A stretch of 64,000 nucleotides of DNA from Cryobacterium frigoriphilum (GCF_004403305.1 NZ_SOHE01000088.1:36270-100269), one strand, 5' to 3'. Positions 8,634-18,491 are shown, counted from the stretch's first letter. Notes: a model not told the origin generated them from the letters alone. A program made the numbers and translations.

Positions 8634-9815
8634 CTAGCCGCGCACGCAGGTGCCCGAAGAGACGGGGTCCGTGAGCGCAGCGGCGCCGGTCGCGACCGGT
8701 TCGACCTCGTCCATGGCGAGGGCGTACCCCACGTTGGCGGTGTCGGTGGACTTGGCGAAGATGACCCCGGCGACCTGGCCGGCATCGCTCAGCAGCGGAC
8801 CACCCGACTCTCCCTGCTGCACGTCGCTCGCGAGGGTGTAGACCTGACGCGGGGTCGGGTCCTGGCCGTAGATATCGGCGACGCTCAATGAGCCGACCGA
8901 GAGTACCTCCGCGGGGTCGGAGACGAAGGGCCCACCAAACGGGTAGCCGTCGGCGACGGCGAGGCTGCCGGGCTCCAGGTTCTCGGTGAGTTCGAGCGGC
9001 GCCGCCGAGAAACCCTCGACCGCGATCACGGCGAGATCGTCCACGGGGTCGAAGTACACGATCTCGCCCTGCAGCGACTCGCCCGAGGGCGACTCGATCA
9101 CGGGAGAGGTGACGCCCGCGACCACGTGGGCGTTGGTGACGATGCGGTCTTCCGAGACGACGAAGCCGGTGCCGGACTGGCTCTGGCCGCACGAGTACGC
9201 GGTGCCGGTAATGCGCACGACGGACTGCTCGGCGAGTGCCAGCGCCGGGTTGTCGGTGTCGAAGACGGGAATCTCGGGGGCGGGGCCGGTGAACGCGTCG
9301 ACGACCCGGGGCAGCCCCTGGTTGACCGCGGCCGAGCGCAACTGGGCGATGAAGGTCTTGACCGGGTCGGGCGTGAGGCGATCGATGCCGCTGATGACCG
9401 TTGACGACGCGATCGCGGGGGAGAGAAACGGCACCCCGAGCGAGCCGACGCTCATGGCGACCATGGACGCGACGAGCGCGGCGGCGGCGGCCGTGAAGAC
9501 GCCACCGAGAACCCGGTCGATTGGTCCGAGCTTGATCGCCTTGACACCGCGCCGCAGAACCGAACCGATCGACCCGCCAATCGACAGGCCGATGAAGATC
9601 AGCAACAGGGCGGCGGCGATGGATGCGGGGGTGCGCCATTCGGGTTCCGGCACCCAGGCTCCGACAATGGGAACCACGAAGTATGCCGCGACACCACCGG
9701 CGACGAGGCCAAGAATTCCGAAGACACTGCGAAACAGGCCACTGCGATAGCCGTTGATGAGCGACACGATCAACAGCAGAACAAGCAGCAGGTCGAGAAT
9801 TGTGGATCCGGCCAT
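8634..9815 (-). CDS. marP: MarP family membrane-anchored serine protease (CvpA + trypsin-like)
   Basis: A 393-residue protein from the ATG at 9815; an upstream GTG at 9857 would add 14 residues that do not resemble the family. Four transmembrane helices of the CvpA-like domain (about residues 5-125) precede a periplasmic chymotrypsin-fold domain with triad His230 (VTNAHVV), Asp259/260 (DPVDDLAV) and Ser337 (QQGESGGPL). Cys209 and Cys390 flank the domain as in mycobacterial MarP, where the disulfide controls activity; MarP there protects against acid and oxidative stress by processing a cell-wall hydrolase. Single gene between amtB and the inositol cluster. Confidence 0.9.
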   Translation of the reverse strand: MAGSTILDLLLVLLLIVSLINGYRSGLFRSVFGILGLVAGGVAAYFVVPIVGAWVPEPEWRTPASIAAALLLIFIGLSIGGSIGSVLRRGVKAIKLGPIDRVLGGVFTAAAAALVASMVAMSVGSLGVPFLSPAIASSTVISGIDRLTPDPVKTFIAQLRSAAVNQGLPRVVDAFTGPAPEIPVFDTDNPALALAEQSVVRITGTAYSCGQSQSGTGFVVSEDRIVTNAHVVAGVTSPVIESPSGESLQGEIVYFDPVDDLAVIAVEGFSAAPLELTENLEPGSLAVADGYPFGGPFVSDPAEVLSVGSLSVADIYGQDPTPRQVYTLASDVQQGESGGPLLSDAGQVAGVIFAKSTDTANVGYALAMDEVEPVATGAAALTDPVSSGTCVRG

Positions 9816-9962
9816 GCGTGCGTTCGTCCATTCAGTAGAGGTAGCGGGAGGGGGCACGCGGGCGGTTCGCGGCGGCGACCCCTGTTCCCATGTCTACACG
9901 GGCAGTCTCGACAAGTCCTGAAAGAACCGGGCGCCAACCTGTATTGGGGCAATATGTCTATA

Positions 9963-9995
9963 TGTCCTGACATTAACCCGAAAACGCGCTATGGT
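9963..9995 (+). promoter_or_regulatory. iolC promoter with IolR-type operator
   Basis: The perfect palindrome TGTCCTGACA (9963-9972) overlaps a -35-like CTGACA (9967-9972); after a 17-bp spacer comes TATGGT (9990-9995). An extra TGTC half-site lies at 9955-9958. Repressor binding here would block RNA polymerase. The rest of the 239-bp gap between marP and iolC shows no gene. Confidence 0.75.
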
Positions 9996-10054
9996 CGGAG
10001 TATTCCGTTTCGGACCAGCCATGGACCACGACTCAGAAAGTTGTACAAAGACGT

Positions 10055-11035
10055 ATGTCTGAATCCCCCGATTTCTCCACCGCCACCGCCCGCGCCCTCG
10101 ACGTGCTCACGATCGGACGCGTCGGCATCGACCTCTATCCGCTGCAAGACGGCCTGGGCCTGGAACACGTCGAGACCTTCGGTAAGTACCTTGGCGGGAG
10201 CGCCACCAACGTGGCCATCGCCGCGGCCCGGCACGGACTCGATTCGGCCGTCATTACCCGTACCGGAAACGATCCCTTCGGACGCTACGTGCACAACGAA
10301 CTGCGCCGGCTCGGAGTGGACGACCGGTTCGTGTCGCCGGTCGAGGGCCTCAACACTCCCATCGTCTTCTGTGAGATCTTCCCGCCCGACGACTTTCCGC
10401 TCTACTTCTACCGCGATCCCATCGCCCCCGACCTCGTGATCAATCCCGAGGAACTCGATCTCGCCGCCATCCGCAGCGCCCGCATCTACTGGTCCACCGT
10501 GACCGGCCTGTGCGCCGAGCCGAGCCGGTCCGCCCACCACGCGGCCTGGGCCGCGCGCGGTCGGGCACCGCTCACGATCCTCGATCTCGACTACCGGCCG
10601 ATGTTCTGGTCGTCTCCCGCCGAGGCCAGCACCGAGGTTGATCGGGCTCTCGAACAGGTCACGATTGCCGTGGGCAACCGCGAGGAGTGCGAGATCGCGG
10701 TCGGCGAGACCGAGCCGCTGCGCGCGGCCGACGCCCTGCTCGAACGTGGGGTTGAACTCGCCATCGTCAAGCAGGGACCCAAGGGTGTTCTTGCCAAGAC
10801 CCGCACCGAAACGGTCGAGGTACCGCCGTATTTCGTCGACGTCGTCAATGGACTCGGCGCGGGCGACAGCTTCGGCGGCGCCCTCTGCCACGGGCTGCTG
10901 CAGGGCTGGTCGCTGCAGCGCATTCTGCAGTTCGCCAACGTCGCCGGCGCCCTCGTGGCCAGCCGACGCGAATGTTCGACCGCCATGCCCACGACCGCAG
11001 AGGTTGAATCGATACTGGAAGGAATCCGATCATGA
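10055..11035 (+). CDS. iolC: 5-dehydro-2-deoxygluconokinase (PfkB family)
   Basis: A 326-residue PfkB/ribokinase-fold sugar kinase. It has the N-terminal substrate loop KYLGGSATNVAIAAARHG and the C-terminal anion-hole/catalytic motif GLGAGDSFGGALCHG. IolC phosphorylates 5-dehydro-2-deoxy-D-gluconate in myo-inositol breakdown. It is the first gene of an eight-gene operon and overlaps the next start by ATGA. The ribosome site is weak, so initiation may depend on the leader of about 50 bases downstream of the operator-controlled promoter. Confidence 0.92.
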   Translation: MSESPDFSTATARALDVLTIGRVGIDLYPLQDGLGLEHVETFGKYLGGSATNVAIAAARHGLDSAVITRTGNDPFGRYVHNELRRLGVDDRFVSPVEGLNTPIVFCEIFPPDDFPLYFYRDPIAPDLVINPEELDLAAIRSARIYWSTVTGLCAEPSRSAHHAAWAARGRAPLTILDLDYRPMFWSSPAEASTEVDRALEQVTIAVGNREECEIAVGETEPLRAADALLERGVELAIVKQGPKGVLAKTRTETVEVPPYFVDVVNGLGAGDSFGGALCHGLLQGWSLQRILQFANVAGALVASRRECSTAMPTTAEVESILEGIRS

Positions 11036-12039
11036 GTGCTGCGCCGTTCACCTCGGCACGCTCCACCACCGTGGACTTCGATGCGCTGCGCGAAACGCGT
11101 GCCGCGCACCCCGAGCGCGTCGCCGAGATTCTCGCGACCCGCACGCGCCGCGACCTGGTGCGGGGCGACGGTCGCCTGTTCATCGTCGCGGCCGACCATC
11201 GAGCCAGGGGCGCTCTCGGCGTCAATGGTGACGCGATGGCCATGTCCAACCGGTATTCCCTGCTCGAGAGCCTTGCGATCGCCCTCAGCCGACCCGGTGT
11301 CGACGGTGTGCTCGGCACCCCCGACATCATCGACGATCTGGCATTGCTCGGACTTCTTGACGACAAGATCGTGGTCGGTTCGATGAACCGCGGCGGGCTG
11401 CGCGGAGCATCCTTTGAAATGGATGATCGCTACACGGCGTACGACATCGATCGGGTAAAGCGCGATCGCCTCGACTTCGCCAAGAACCTCGTGCGCATCA
11501 ACCTCAGCGATCCGGGTTCGCTCAACACCCTCGAGGCCACCGCCCGCGCCGTGAGCGACGCTGCCGACGCCGGCGTGCCCATCATGCTCGAACCCTTCAT
11601 GAGCGCCTGGGTCGATAATCAGGTGCAGAACGACCTGACGACGGATGCCGTGATCCTCTCGATCGCCATCGCCGAAGGCCTGGGGCATTCGAGCGCGTAC
11701 TCGTGGCTGAAGCTGCCGGTCGTTCCCGACATGGAGCGCGTCATGGCCGCGACGACCCTGCCGACGCTGCTGCTCGGCGGAGACCCCGCCGGAGACCAGG
11801 ACGAGGCCTTCGGCTCCTGGCAAAACGCCCTTCGGCTGCCCGGCGTGCGCGGACTCGTCGTCGGTCGCAGCCTGCTGTATCCCGCCGACGGCGATGTCGT
11901 CGGTGCGATCGACACGGCCGCCGCACTCGTGCACGGCACGCCCGCGTCCGTTCCCGCCGTTTCCGTTCTTCCCGTCTCCCGTGCGGACTATTCCGCACCG
12001 ACCTATGCCTCACACCAGCAAGAAGGAGTAACACGATGA
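11032..12039 (+). CDS. class I-type aldolase, Cgl0158 family (probable IolJ role)
   Basis: A 335-residue TIM-barrel protein related to the deoxyribose-phosphate aldolase/Cgl0158 family, with RLFIVAADHRARGALG early, a central VIMLEP-type segment (VPIMLEPFMSAW) and SAYSWLKLPVV carrying a candidate Schiff-base lysine. It sits exactly where the inositol pathway needs 6-phospho-5-dehydro-2-deoxygluconate aldolase, and no classical class II IolJ occurs in the window. I infer that it cleaves DKGP to DHAP and malonate semialdehyde. It overlaps iolC and iolA by ATGA on both sides, so translation is coupled. Confidence 0.75.
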   Translation: MSAAPFTSARSTTVDFDALRETRAAHPERVAEILATRTRRDLVRGDGRLFIVAADHRARGALGVNGDAMAMSNRYSLLESLAIALSRPGVDGVLGTPDIIDDLALLGLLDDKIVVGSMNRGGLRGASFEMDDRYTAYDIDRVKRDRLDFAKNLVRINLSDPGSLNTLEATARAVSDAADAGVPIMLEPFMSAWVDNQVQNDLTTDAVILSIAIAEGLGHSSAYSWLKLPVVPDMERVMAATTLPTLLLGGDPAGDQDEAFGSWQNALRLPGVRGLVVGRSLLYPADGDVVGAIDTAAALVHGTPASVPAVSVLPVSRADYSAPTYASHQQEGVTR

Positions 12040-13571
12040 CCAACACCGCAACCGAAAACGCACCCGCGACCACCTCAGACCTTCCGGTCGTCGCCCACTG
12101 GATCGACGGCGCCGAACGCGTCGGAACCTCCGGTCGCACGGCTCCGGTCTTCGACCCGGCCCGTGGCGTGCCCACCAAGCTCGTGCCGCTCGCCAACGGC
12201 ACCGAGATCGAGGCCGCCATCGCGAGCGCCAAGGCCGCATTCCCCGCCTGGCGCGACCTTTCGATCGCCAAGCGCCAGACGATCATCTTCAAGTTTCGTG
12301 AACTGCTGAACGCTCGCAAGGGCGAAATGGCCGAGATCATCACGAGCGAGCACGGCAAGGTTCTCTCCGACGCCCTCGGCGAGATCTCCCGTGGCCAGGA
12401 AGTCGTGGAATTCGCCTGCGGCATCCCGCACCTGCTGAAGGGCGACTACTCCGAGAACGTCTCGACCGGTGTCGACGTGTACTCCACCCGCCAGGCCCTC
12501 GGCGTGGTCGGAATTATCAGCCCCTTCAACTTTCCCGCCATGGTCCCGATGTGGTTCTTCCCGCTCGCCCTCGCGGCCGGCAACACCGTCATCCTCAAGC
12601 CCAGCGAGAAGGACCCGAGCGCGGCCATCTGGATGGCCAAACTGCTGAAGGAGGCCGGCCTGCCCGACGGCGTCTTCACCGTGCTGCACGGCGACAAGGA
12701 ATCCGTCGACGGCCTGCTCGAGCACCCCGACGTGAAGGCCATCTCCTTCGTGGGGTCCACCCCGATCGCCCAGTACGTCTACGAGACCGGAACCCGCAAC
12801 GGCAAGCGCATTCAGGCCCTCGGCGGCGCCAAGAACCACATGCTCGTGCTGCCCGACGCCGACCTCGACCTCGTCGCCGACTCCGCCATCAACGCCGGCT
12901 TCGGCAGTGCGGGTGAGCGCTGCATGGCCATCAGCGTCATCGTCGCGGTCGAACCCGTCGCCGACGATCTGATCGCCAAGATTGTCTCCCGCATGAAGAC
13001 CCTCACGGTCGGCGATGGCCGTCGCTCCTGCGACATGGGACCGCTCGTCACCGAGGTGCACCGCGACAAGGTCGCGAGCTACATCGACATCGCAGCCGAA
13101 GACGGCGCCACGATCGTCGTCGACGGCCGCGGCGTCGAGATTGACGGGGACCCGAACGGCTTCTGGCTCGGCCCGACCCTGATCGACGCCCTGCCGACGA
13201 CCTCCCGGGCCTACATCGATGAGATCTTCGGCCCGGTGCTCTCGGTTGTGCGGGTTCCGAGCTACGAAGACGGCGTGGAGATCATCAACTCCGGCGCCTT
13301 CGGCAACGGCACCGCGATCTTCACGAACGACGGCGGCGCGGCGCGTCGCTTCCAGAACGAGATCGAGGTGGGCATGATCGGCATCAACGTTCCCATTCCG
13401 GTGCCCGTGTCCTACTTCTCCTTCGGGGGCTGGAAGAACTCGCTGTTCGGCGACACCAAGGCCCACGGCGTCGAGGGTGTGCACTTCTTCACGCGCGGCA
13501 AGGCCATCACGAGCCGCTGGCTCGACCCGAGCCACGGCGGAATCAACCTCGGCTTTCCCCAGAACGGTTAG
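12036..13571 (+). CDS. iolA: CoA-acylating (methyl)malonate-semialdehyde dehydrogenase
   Basis: A 511-residue aldehyde dehydrogenase starting at ATG 12036 behind AAGGAG (12023-12028); the longer upstream frame is a shadow of the aldolase gene. The nucleophile is Cys296 in SAGERCMAIS, with the MMSDH-type PFNFPAMVPMWFFPLA and ALGGAKNHM signatures. IolA/MmsA oxidises malonate semialdehyde to acetyl-CoA with loss of CO2, the last step of inositol catabolism. Lack of the usual ALDH general-base glutamate next to the nucleotide site is normal in this CoA-dependent subfamily. Confidence 0.93.
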   Translation: MTNTATENAPATTSDLPVVAHWIDGAERVGTSGRTAPVFDPARGVPTKLVPLANGTEIEAAIASAKAAFPAWRDLSIAKRQTIIFKFRELLNARKGEMAEIITSEHGKVLSDALGEISRGQEVVEFACGIPHLLKGDYSENVSTGVDVYSTRQALGVVGIISPFNFPAMVPMWFFPLALAAGNTVILKPSEKDPSAAIWMAKLLKEAGLPDGVFTVLHGDKESVDGLLEHPDVKAISFVGSTPIAQYVYETGTRNGKRIQALGGAKNHMLVLPDADLDLVADSAINAGFGSAGERCMAISVIVAVEPVADDLIAKIVSRMKTLTVGDGRRSCDMGPLVTEVHRDKVASYIDIAAEDGATIVVDGRGVEIDGDPNGFWLGPTLIDALPTTSRAYIDEIFGPVLSVVRVPSYEDGVEIINSGAFGNGTAIFTNDGGAARRFQNEIEVGMIGINVPIPVPVSYFSFGGWKNSLFGDTKAHGVEGVHFFTRGKAITSRWLDPSHGGINLGFPQNG

Positions 13572-13576
13572 GACCG

Positions 13577-14506
13577 ATGCTGTCATCTGCTGAACCGACC
13601 GGACAGGACTGGTTCTACGCCCGCGGCACCCTCGAACGTGACGGTTGGGAATCGGTCGTCGACCAGTCGATCAGCGGATGGCGCTACACCGGCATCCGGG
13701 TCGCCTCGCTCGAGGCGGGCGGCTCCGTGCGCCTCGCGGCCGAGGCCGTGGAGCGCATCGTGGTCCCGCTCGCGGGTTCCTTCACGGTGCGCTATACGCT
13801 CGCGGGGGAGTCCGAGCAGCGCTCGCAGCTGCTCGTGGGGCGCGCATCCGTTTTTCACGGACCCACCGACACGCTGTACCTGCCCACCGGTACCGCGCTG
13901 TCCGTCGAGGTCGACGGGGCCGGCACCGGCCGCGTGGCCGTCGCCGAGGCGCCGACCGACGCGAGTCTGCCGGTCGCCTATATCGCGCAAGCGGATGTGC
14001 CGATCGAGCTGCGCGGGGCCGGTCGCTCCAGCCGTCAGGTGCACAACTTCGGAACCCCGGCCAGTCTGGCGGCCGACCGCCTGATCGTGTGTGAGGTGAT
14101 CACCCCGGCCGAGAACTGGTCGAGTTACCCGCCGCACAAGCACGACGAGTACCGGCCCGGCGAGGAATCGACGCTGGAGGAGATCTACTACTTCGAGACG
14201 GCTGTCACTCGAGGCCAGACCGCGCCGGCCAGCGCGAGCCCGTTCGGCCTCATGCGCACCTATTCGTCCGAGGCCGGAAAGATTGAGATCATGGCGGAGG
14301 TGCACACCGGCGACGTCGCCCTCGTTCCGTTCGGCTGGCACGGGCCCTGTGTCGCGGCCCCCGGGTACGACCTCTACTACCTGAACGTGATGGCCGGCCC
14401 CGACCCCGACCGCTCGTGGCGCATCAGCGATGATCCGGCCCACGGCTGGATACGCGACACCTGGACCGGCCAGGAGTTCGACTCCCGGCTTCCGTACACC
14501 CCCTAA
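13577..14506 (+). CDS. iolB: 5-deoxy-glucuronate isomerase
   Basis: A 309-residue bicupin of the IolB/KduI family. Metal-binding residues fall in YPPHKHDEYRPGEESTLEEI (two His, Glu) and a late GWHGPCVAAPGYDLYYLNVM segment, as in characterised IolB. It converts 5-deoxy-D-glucuronate to 5-dehydro-2-deoxy-D-gluconate. It begins five bases after iolA, and 34 bases separate it from iolD, consistent with one transcript. Confidence 0.93.
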   Translation: MLSSAEPTGQDWFYARGTLERDGWESVVDQSISGWRYTGIRVASLEAGGSVRLAAEAVERIVVPLAGSFTVRYTLAGESEQRSQLLVGRASVFHGPTDTLYLPTGTALSVEVDGAGTGRVAVAEAPTDASLPVAYIAQADVPIELRGAGRSSRQVHNFGTPASLAADRLIVCEVITPAENWSSYPPHKHDEYRPGEESTLEEIYYFETAVTRGQTAPASASPFGLMRTYSSEAGKIEIMAEVHTGDVALVPFGWHGPCVAAPGYDLYYLNVMAGPDPDRSWRISDDPAHGWIRDTWTGQEFDSRLPYTP

Positions 14507-14540
14507 CTTTCACCCGCAGCACTTGAAAGGACACACCGTT

Positions 14541-16463
14541 GTGACAACCCGCCGCATGACAGTCAGTCAGGCCCTCATCGAGTTTCTGAGCCATCAGTAC
14601 ACCGTTGACGGCGACATCCGTGAACGCACGATTGTCGGAACCTTCGGTATCTTCGGCCACGGTAACGTCGCGGGAATCGGTCAGGCCCTCAAACAGCTGT
14701 CCGTCGAGGACCCCACCCTCATGCCGTACCACCAGGCGCGCAACGAGCAGGGCATGGTGCACGAGTCGATCGCCTACTCGCGCATGACCCGCCGCCGTTC
14801 CACCTTCGCCTGTGCGGCATCCGTGGGCCCAGGCGCGACCAACATGCTCACCGGTGCGGCCGTCGCCACGACCAATCGGCTGCCGGTGCTGCTGCTGCCC
14901 TCCGACACCTTCGCCACCCGGGTGTCCGATCCCGTGCTGCAGCAGCTCGAACTACCGCACGACGCGAGCATGAGCGTGAACGACGCCTTCAAGCCGCTTT
15001 CACGTTTCTTCGACCGGGTCAACCGCCCCGAGCAGCTGTTCTCGGCCGCGCTCGGCGCGATGCGGGTGCTGACCGACCCGGTCGAGACCGGCGCCGTCAC
15101 GATCTCCCTCCCCGAAGATGTGCAGGCCGAGGCCCTCGACGTTCCGGTGCAATTTCTCGCCGACCGGGAGTGGCACATCCGTCGCCCCCGCCCCGACCGC
15201 GGCATCATCGCCGAGGTCGCCCGGGCGATTTCCCGCAGCCGACGGCCCCTGATCGTCGCCGGCGGCGGCATCATCTATTCCGACGCCACCGCTGCACTGC
15301 GCGAATTCGTTGACGCCACCGGAATCCCCGCGGGCATGTCGCAGGCCGGCGTCGGCTCGCTGGTCTGGGATCACCCGCAGAACCTCGGCTCGATCGGCGC
15401 CACCGGAACCACGGCGGCAAACCGGGCCGCGGCCCAGGCCGACCTCATCATCGGCATCGGCACCCGCTACAGCGACTTCACCGCAGCGAGCCGCACCGCC
15501 TTCCGGAACGCCGACGTGCGCTTCATCAACATCAACGTGGCGTCCTTCGATGCGTTCAAGCACGGCAGCGCGATTCCGGTCGTCGCGGATGCCCGCGAAT
15601 CGCTCCTGGAACTGAGCGCGGCCCTCGCGGGCTTCCACGTCTCCGACGAGTACCGGGCCGACTACACCCGTGAGAAGGCGACCTGGGACGCCGCGGTCGA
15701 CGAATCGTTCATTGACCGTCGCCTCGCGCTGCCGAGCCAGTCCGAGATCATCGGCGCCGTGCAGCAGGCCTCAGGCCCACGCGACGTGGTGGTCTGCGCC
15801 GCCGGATCGCTGCCGGGCGATCTGCACAAGCTCTGGCGGGTGCGCGACGACCTCGGCTATCACGTCGAGTACGCGTTCTCGTGCATGGGCTACGAGATCG
15901 CCGGCGGCATCGGTGCGGCCCGGGCCGACACGACCCGAGACTCCATCGTCATGGTCGGCGACGGCTCGTACCTCATGATGCACTCCGAGATCGTCTCGGC
16001 GGTGGCCGAGGGCATCAAGTTCATCATCGTGCTGATTCAGAACCACGGTTACGCCTCGATCGGCCACCTGAGCGAGGATGTCGGATCGCAGCGCTACGGA
16101 ACGCTCTACCGCTACCAGGACAAGGCAGGCAACAACTTCGAGCAGGGGGAGATTCTGCCCATCGACCTTGCAGCCAACGCCGCGAGCTACGGCCTCGACG
16201 TCATCTCGATCGAGCCCACGGCCAACGCGATCGCCGACCTCTCGGCCGCCATGAAGACGGCCAAGGCCTCGACGCGGGCGACCATGATCCACATCAACAA
16301 TGACCCCCGGCTCTATGCTCCCGAAGGTGAGGGCTGGTGGGACGTTCCCGTCGCCGCCGTCTCCCGCCTCGAGAGCACCGAGGCCGCGCACGTCGACTAC
16401 CTCACCCACAAGAGCCAGCAGAAGTCGCACCTCGGTGCCGGCGCCGTCGAAAGGACCAACTGA
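14541..16463 (+). CDS. iolD: 3D-(3,5/4)-trihydroxycyclohexane-1,2-dione acylhydrolase (decyclizing)
   Basis: A 640-residue thiamine-diphosphate enzyme; start taken at GTG 14541 behind gaaagga (14525-14531), since the frame upstream lies within iolB. The three TPP-enzyme domains are visible: PYR domain with NEQGMVHESIAYSRM, central domain with RPLIVAGGGIIYS, and PP domain with the metal motif GDGSYLMMHSEI and later QNHGYASIG. IolD hydrolyses the cyclic dione to 5-deoxy-glucuronate. It sits between iolB and iolE in the operon. Confidence 0.94.
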   Translation: MTTRRMTVSQALIEFLSHQYTVDGDIRERTIVGTFGIFGHGNVAGIGQALKQLSVEDPTLMPYHQARNEQGMVHESIAYSRMTRRRSTFACAASVGPGATNMLTGAAVATTNRLPVLLLPSDTFATRVSDPVLQQLELPHDASMSVNDAFKPLSRFFDRVNRPEQLFSAALGAMRVLTDPVETGAVTISLPEDVQAEALDVPVQFLADREWHIRRPRPDRGIIAEVARAISRSRRPLIVAGGGIIYSDATAALREFVDATGIPAGMSQAGVGSLVWDHPQNLGSIGATGTTAANRAAAQADLIIGIGTRYSDFTAASRTAFRNADVRFININVASFDAFKHGSAIPVVADARESLLELSAALAGFHVSDEYRADYTREKATWDAAVDESFIDRRLALPSQSEIIGAVQQASGPRDVVVCAAGSLPGDLHKLWRVRDDLGYHVEYAFSCMGYEIAGGIGAARADTTRDSIVMVGDGSYLMMHSEIVSAVAEGIKFIIVLIQNHGYASIGHLSEDVGSQRYGTLYRYQDKAGNNFEQGEILPIDLAANAASYGLDVISIEPTANAIADLSAAMKTAKASTRATMIHINNDPRLYAPEGEGWWDVPVAAVSRLESTEAAHVDYLTHKSQQKSHLGAGAVERTN

Positions 16464-16465
16464 CC

Positions 16466-17410
16466 ATGAGCACCTCTCTCGCCAGCACCGAAACGCTGGC
16501 CACGACTCAGCAGCTGCGCATCGGCACCGCGCCCGACTCCTGGGGCGTCTGGTTTCCGAACGATCCGAAGCAGATCCCCTGGGAGCGTTTTCTCGACGAG
16601 GTTCAGGCGGCCGGCTACCACTGGCTCGAGCTTGGCCCCTTCGGCTACCTGCCCACCGACCCCGCCCAGCTCGAGGACGAGCTCGCCAAACGCGACCTCA
16701 AGCTCTCGGCCGGCACGGTCTTCACCGGATTCCACAAGGGAGACGACCAGTGGAAGCGTGCCTGGGATCAGGCACTGGATGTCGCGGGTCTGGTCTCGAA
16801 GCTCGGCGCCAGCCAGCTCGTGGTGATTCCGGACCTGTGGCGCAGCGATGCCACCGCCGAGGTACTCGAGGCCCGCACGCTGAGCGACGAGCAGTGGACC
16901 CGGCTCGGCGCCGGCCACGACAAGCTCGGCAAGGCCCTGCTCGAGGAATTCGGCGTCAGCCAGCAGTTCCACTCGCACGCCGACAGCCATGTCGGCACCT
17001 ACCAGGAGGTCGAACGCTTCCTCGCCGAAACGGATGCCGCCTTCACCAACCTCTGCCTCGACACCGGTCACTTCGCCTACTACCTGGGCGACAACCTCAA
17101 GCTGATCGAGGCGCACCCGGAGCGCATCGGCTACCTGCACCTCAAGCAGGTCGAACCGAGCATCCTCGCCGACAGCCTCAAGAACGATCGCCCGTTCGTC
17201 GAGGCCGTCGCGCTGGGCGTGATGTGCGAGCCGCCGCTCGGCATCCCGGAGCTGGCCCCGATCATCGAGGCCGTCAGCCGCATCAACCCCGAGATCTTCG
17301 CGATCGTCGAGCAGGACATGTACGGCTGTGAGATCGACTTTCCGTTCCCCATCGCCACCCGCACCCGCGAGCACATCTTCGGATGCACGCAAGCGGCGCG
17401 CATCCGCTAG
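16466..17410 (+). CDS. iolE: myo-inosose-2 dehydratase
   Basis: A 314-residue TIM-barrel of the sugar phosphate isomerase/epimerase superfamily. It begins at ATG 16466, two bases after the iolD stop, behind aaagga. The IolE signatures are present: RIGTAPDSWGVWFPNDPKQ at the N-terminus, HSHADSHVGT, LCLDTGHFAYY and a final VEQDMYG metal-ligand segment. IolE dehydrates scyllo-inosose (2-keto-myo-inositol) to the diketone that is the IolD substrate. Confidence 0.92.
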   Translation: MSTSLASTETLATTQQLRIGTAPDSWGVWFPNDPKQIPWERFLDEVQAAGYHWLELGPFGYLPTDPAQLEDELAKRDLKLSAGTVFTGFHKGDDQWKRAWDQALDVAGLVSKLGASQLVVIPDLWRSDATAEVLEARTLSDEQWTRLGAGHDKLGKALLEEFGVSQQFHSHADSHVGTYQEVERFLAETDAAFTNLCLDTGHFAYYLGDNLKLIEAHPERIGYLHLKQVEPSILADSLKNDRPFVEAVALGVMCEPPLGIPELAPIIEAVSRINPEIFAIVEQDMYGCEIDFPFPIATRTREHIFGCTQAARIR

Positions 17411-17453
17411 ACCCGCTTTCCCCCGTCTTCACAACTCACCGAGGAGTACAACC

Positions 17454-18491
17454 ATGTCAGAACTTCGCATCGCCGTCGTCGGAGCCGGCCAGATGGGCGC
17501 CGACCACATCAACCGCATCACCGAGCGCATCGTCGGCGCCCGTGTCAGTGTCGTCGTCGAACCCGACGTCGCCCGCGGTGCCGCGGCCGCGGCCCTCGCC
17601 CCCGGGGCCGTCGCGCTCACGAGCTTCACCGAGGCCCTGCAGCGCGATGACATCGACGCCGTGCTCGTGGCCACGCCCGGCCAGTTCCACGAGACCGTGC
17701 TGCTGCCTGCCCTCGCGGCCGGCCTGCCCATTCTCTGCGAGAAGCCGCTCACGCAAGATCCGGTGTCGTCGCTGAGGGTACTGGCGGCAGAGGAGGCCAC
17801 CGGAAAGCAGCTCATCCAGGTGGGCTTCATGCGCCGCTTCGACCGCGAGTACGCCCAGCTGCGGGCCCTCATCGAATCCGACCGCACCGGCGCACTCCTC
17901 GCCCTGCACTGCGCGCACCGCAACCCGACCACGGGCGAGGGCTACACCGACAGCATGCTGATCACCGACTCCGTCGTGCACGAGATCGACGTGGTGCGCT
18001 TTCTGACCGATTCGCCGATCGTGGCCGTCGAGGTCAAGCGTCCCAAGCGCAACTCACTTGCGCCGAGCTGGCTCAACGACCCGATCCTGGTGCTGCTCGA
18101 GACCGAGTCCGGAATCCTCGCCGACGTCGAGATGAACGTCAACATCCAGTTCGGCTACCAGGTGCGCACCGAGGCCGTCTTCGAGAAGGGCGTGGCCGAG
18201 ATCGGTCGCACCGCCGGACTCACCCTCTGGCAGGATGGCCAGTACGGGGGAGCAGAACACACCACGTTCAAGACGCGCTTCGCCGACGCCTACGACGCGC
18301 AGATTCAGCGTTGGGTGACCGCCACCAAGAAGGGCGAGATCGACGGACCGAGCGCATGGGACGGCTACCTCGTCGCCGCGGCGTGCGAGGCCGGCGTGCG
18401 GGCACAGGAGACCGGCGAGCGTGTCGAGGTGCAGTACGTGCCCCGGCCGGCCTTCTACAGCTCAGGACGTGCGATTCCGGTCACCGTCTAA
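17454..18491 (+). CDS. iolG: inositol 2-dehydrogenase (Gfo/Idh/MocA family)
   Basis: A 345-residue NAD(P)-dependent oxidoreductase starting at ATG 17454 behind GAGGAG. It has the Rossmann motif VVGAGQMGADHINRI, the catalytic lysine in CEKPLTQD and a central SVVHEIDVVRFL helix holding Asp/His, the layout of IolG. It oxidises myo-inositol to 2-keto-myo-inositol, the entry step; related paralogues act on scyllo- or D-chiro-inositol, and the sequence does not separate these. It is followed by iolH within the same transcript. Confidence 0.9.
   Translation: MSELRIAVVGAGQMGADHINRITERIVGARVSVVVEPDVARGAAAAALAPGAVALTSFTEALQRDDIDAVLVATPGQFHETVLLPALAAGLPILCEKPLTQDPVSSLRVLAAEEATGKQLIQVGFMRRFDREYAQLRALIESDRTGALLALHCAHRNPTTGEGYTDSMLITDSVVHEIDVVRFLTDSPIVAVEVKRPKRNSLAPSWLNDPILVLLETESGILADVEMNVNIQFGYQVRTEAVFEKGVAEIGRTAGLTLWQDGQYGGAEHTTFKTRFADAYDAQIQRWVTATKKGEIDGPSAWDGYLVAAACEAGVRAQETGERVEVQYVPRPAFYSSGRAIPVTV

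Noticed and set aside
12075..13586. 503-codon minus-strand frame over iolA
   Set aside because: Antisense shadow of iolA with no recognisable domain.
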